A program made the position numbers and the translations under genes. From Cellvibrio sp. (GTDB taxonomy: Bacteria > Pseudomonadota > Gammaproteobacteria > Pseudomonadales > Cellvibrionaceae), in contig JAJQJO010000227.1 of the NCBI GenBank assembly GCA_021323495.1, forward strand, positions 1 to 7,236: DNA of 7,236 nt. Reading direction: 5' to 3'. Position 1 is the stretch's first letter, and every line of letters starts with the position of its first letter. This document shows positions 6,934 through 7,236 of the stretch, one piece after another. The notes beneath the pieces were generated by a model. The model saw only the letters and a program-made list of their open reading frames with translations, did no database searches and was not told the origin of the DNA.

Positions 6934-7236
6934 CTACAGTTCATCCCAATTTTCCGGAGCATCGGGTTCTACATCCCAAACACACAAGCTGTGAATAGGC
7001 ACCCTATCCACAACAATACTTTTTTCTTCGCTATTTAATTCGCAAGTAACTACTAATGGCTTACCCCTTGCTTCAACGTTTTCCTCGGGATTCCTTTTCA
7101 CCGAACTCCATATTTTGTAATCCTTATGATTGTGGGACACCACAATTTTTTGGGAAGCTACAAACTCCTGAGGTAAAAATTTGGTGATAGTGCGCTCATA
7201 CATGGCCGTAAATTCAAAATAGCCGCTTTCATTTGT
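6934..7236 (-). CDS. Unrecognised protein, C-terminal part, cut by window edge; co-transcribed with the lipase
   Basis: The last 100 codons of an open frame that reaches the right edge without a stop. An ATG at 7203 lies in frame but has no ribosome site, and the 11 codons before it (TNESGYFEFTA) read smoothly into the rest, so the true start is probably outside the window. The visible part is mixed in charge, with beta-type alternation (SGYFEFTAMYERTI, QKIVVSHNHKDYKIW, PLVVTCELN, KSIVVDRVPIHSLCVW) and an acidic end (DVEPDAPENWDEL). There are no membrane segments. I recognise no family. Its stop lies 27 bases before the lipase ATG in the same direction, so the two are probably in one operon; it may be a partner, adaptor or immunity protein of the lipase, or unrelated. 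Confidence 0.65.
   Translation of the reverse strand, partial: TNESGYFEFTAMYERTITKFLPQEFVASQKIVVSHNHKDYKIWSSVKRNPEENVEARGKPLVVTCELNSEEKSIVVDRVPIHSLCVWDVEPDAPENWDEL

Noticed and set aside
6934..7203. A complete 89-residue gene starting at ATG 7203.
   Set aside because: No ribosome site precedes that ATG and the open frame continues through it to the window edge, so a partial gene is more likely.

Overview
The window looks like a chromosomal stretch of a free-living Gram-negative gammaproteobacterium, probably Cellvibrio or a close relative. The reasons are an outer-membrane TonB-dependent receptor of the Xanthomonas/Caulobacter type with its own Sec signal peptide, an Fsr-type drug exporter very close to the enterobacterial one, and moderate GC content. 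The genus is inferred from gene style only; no rRNA or marker gene is present.

Layout. (1) 1-1291, minus: N-terminal part of a TonB-dependent receptor running off the left edge, with an apparent single-base frameshift near 330. (2) 1292-1504: divergent intergenic region. (3) 1505-3531, plus: a two-gene unit, a four-helix membrane protein with a degenerate GGDEF domain (AGDRF) whose stop codon overlaps the start of an AraC-type regulator with an Arabinose_bd-like sensor domain. (4) 3546-4334, minus: a second AraC regulator, of the cupin type, transcribed divergently from (5) 4446-5660, plus: an MFS exporter of the fosmidomycin-resistance family (fsr). Between them lie three TGTCA direct repeats spaced 21 and 31 bp apart, which fits an AraC-family operator. 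(6) 5677-5705: a strong hairpin terminator that can serve both converging genes. (7) 5728-6906, minus: a class 3 lipase with an uncharacterised C-terminal extension, preceded in the same direction by (8) 6934-7236, the 3' end of an unrecognised gene.

How the parts may work together. The GGDEF-like membrane protein keeps the c-di-GMP inhibitory-site motif but has lost the catalytic glutamate, and it is translationally coupled to a transcription factor. This suggests a membrane signal or c-di-GMP readout linked to transcription, perhaps of the divergent receptor gene. The AraC-cupin/fsr pair looks like a local regulator-efflux pair. The lipase has no signal peptide and sits downstream of a small unknown gene, an arrangement compatible with a secreted-effector or toxin module, but no secretion gene is visible here. 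Nothing in the window is a tRNA, rRNA, CRISPR array or insertion sequence that I can support.
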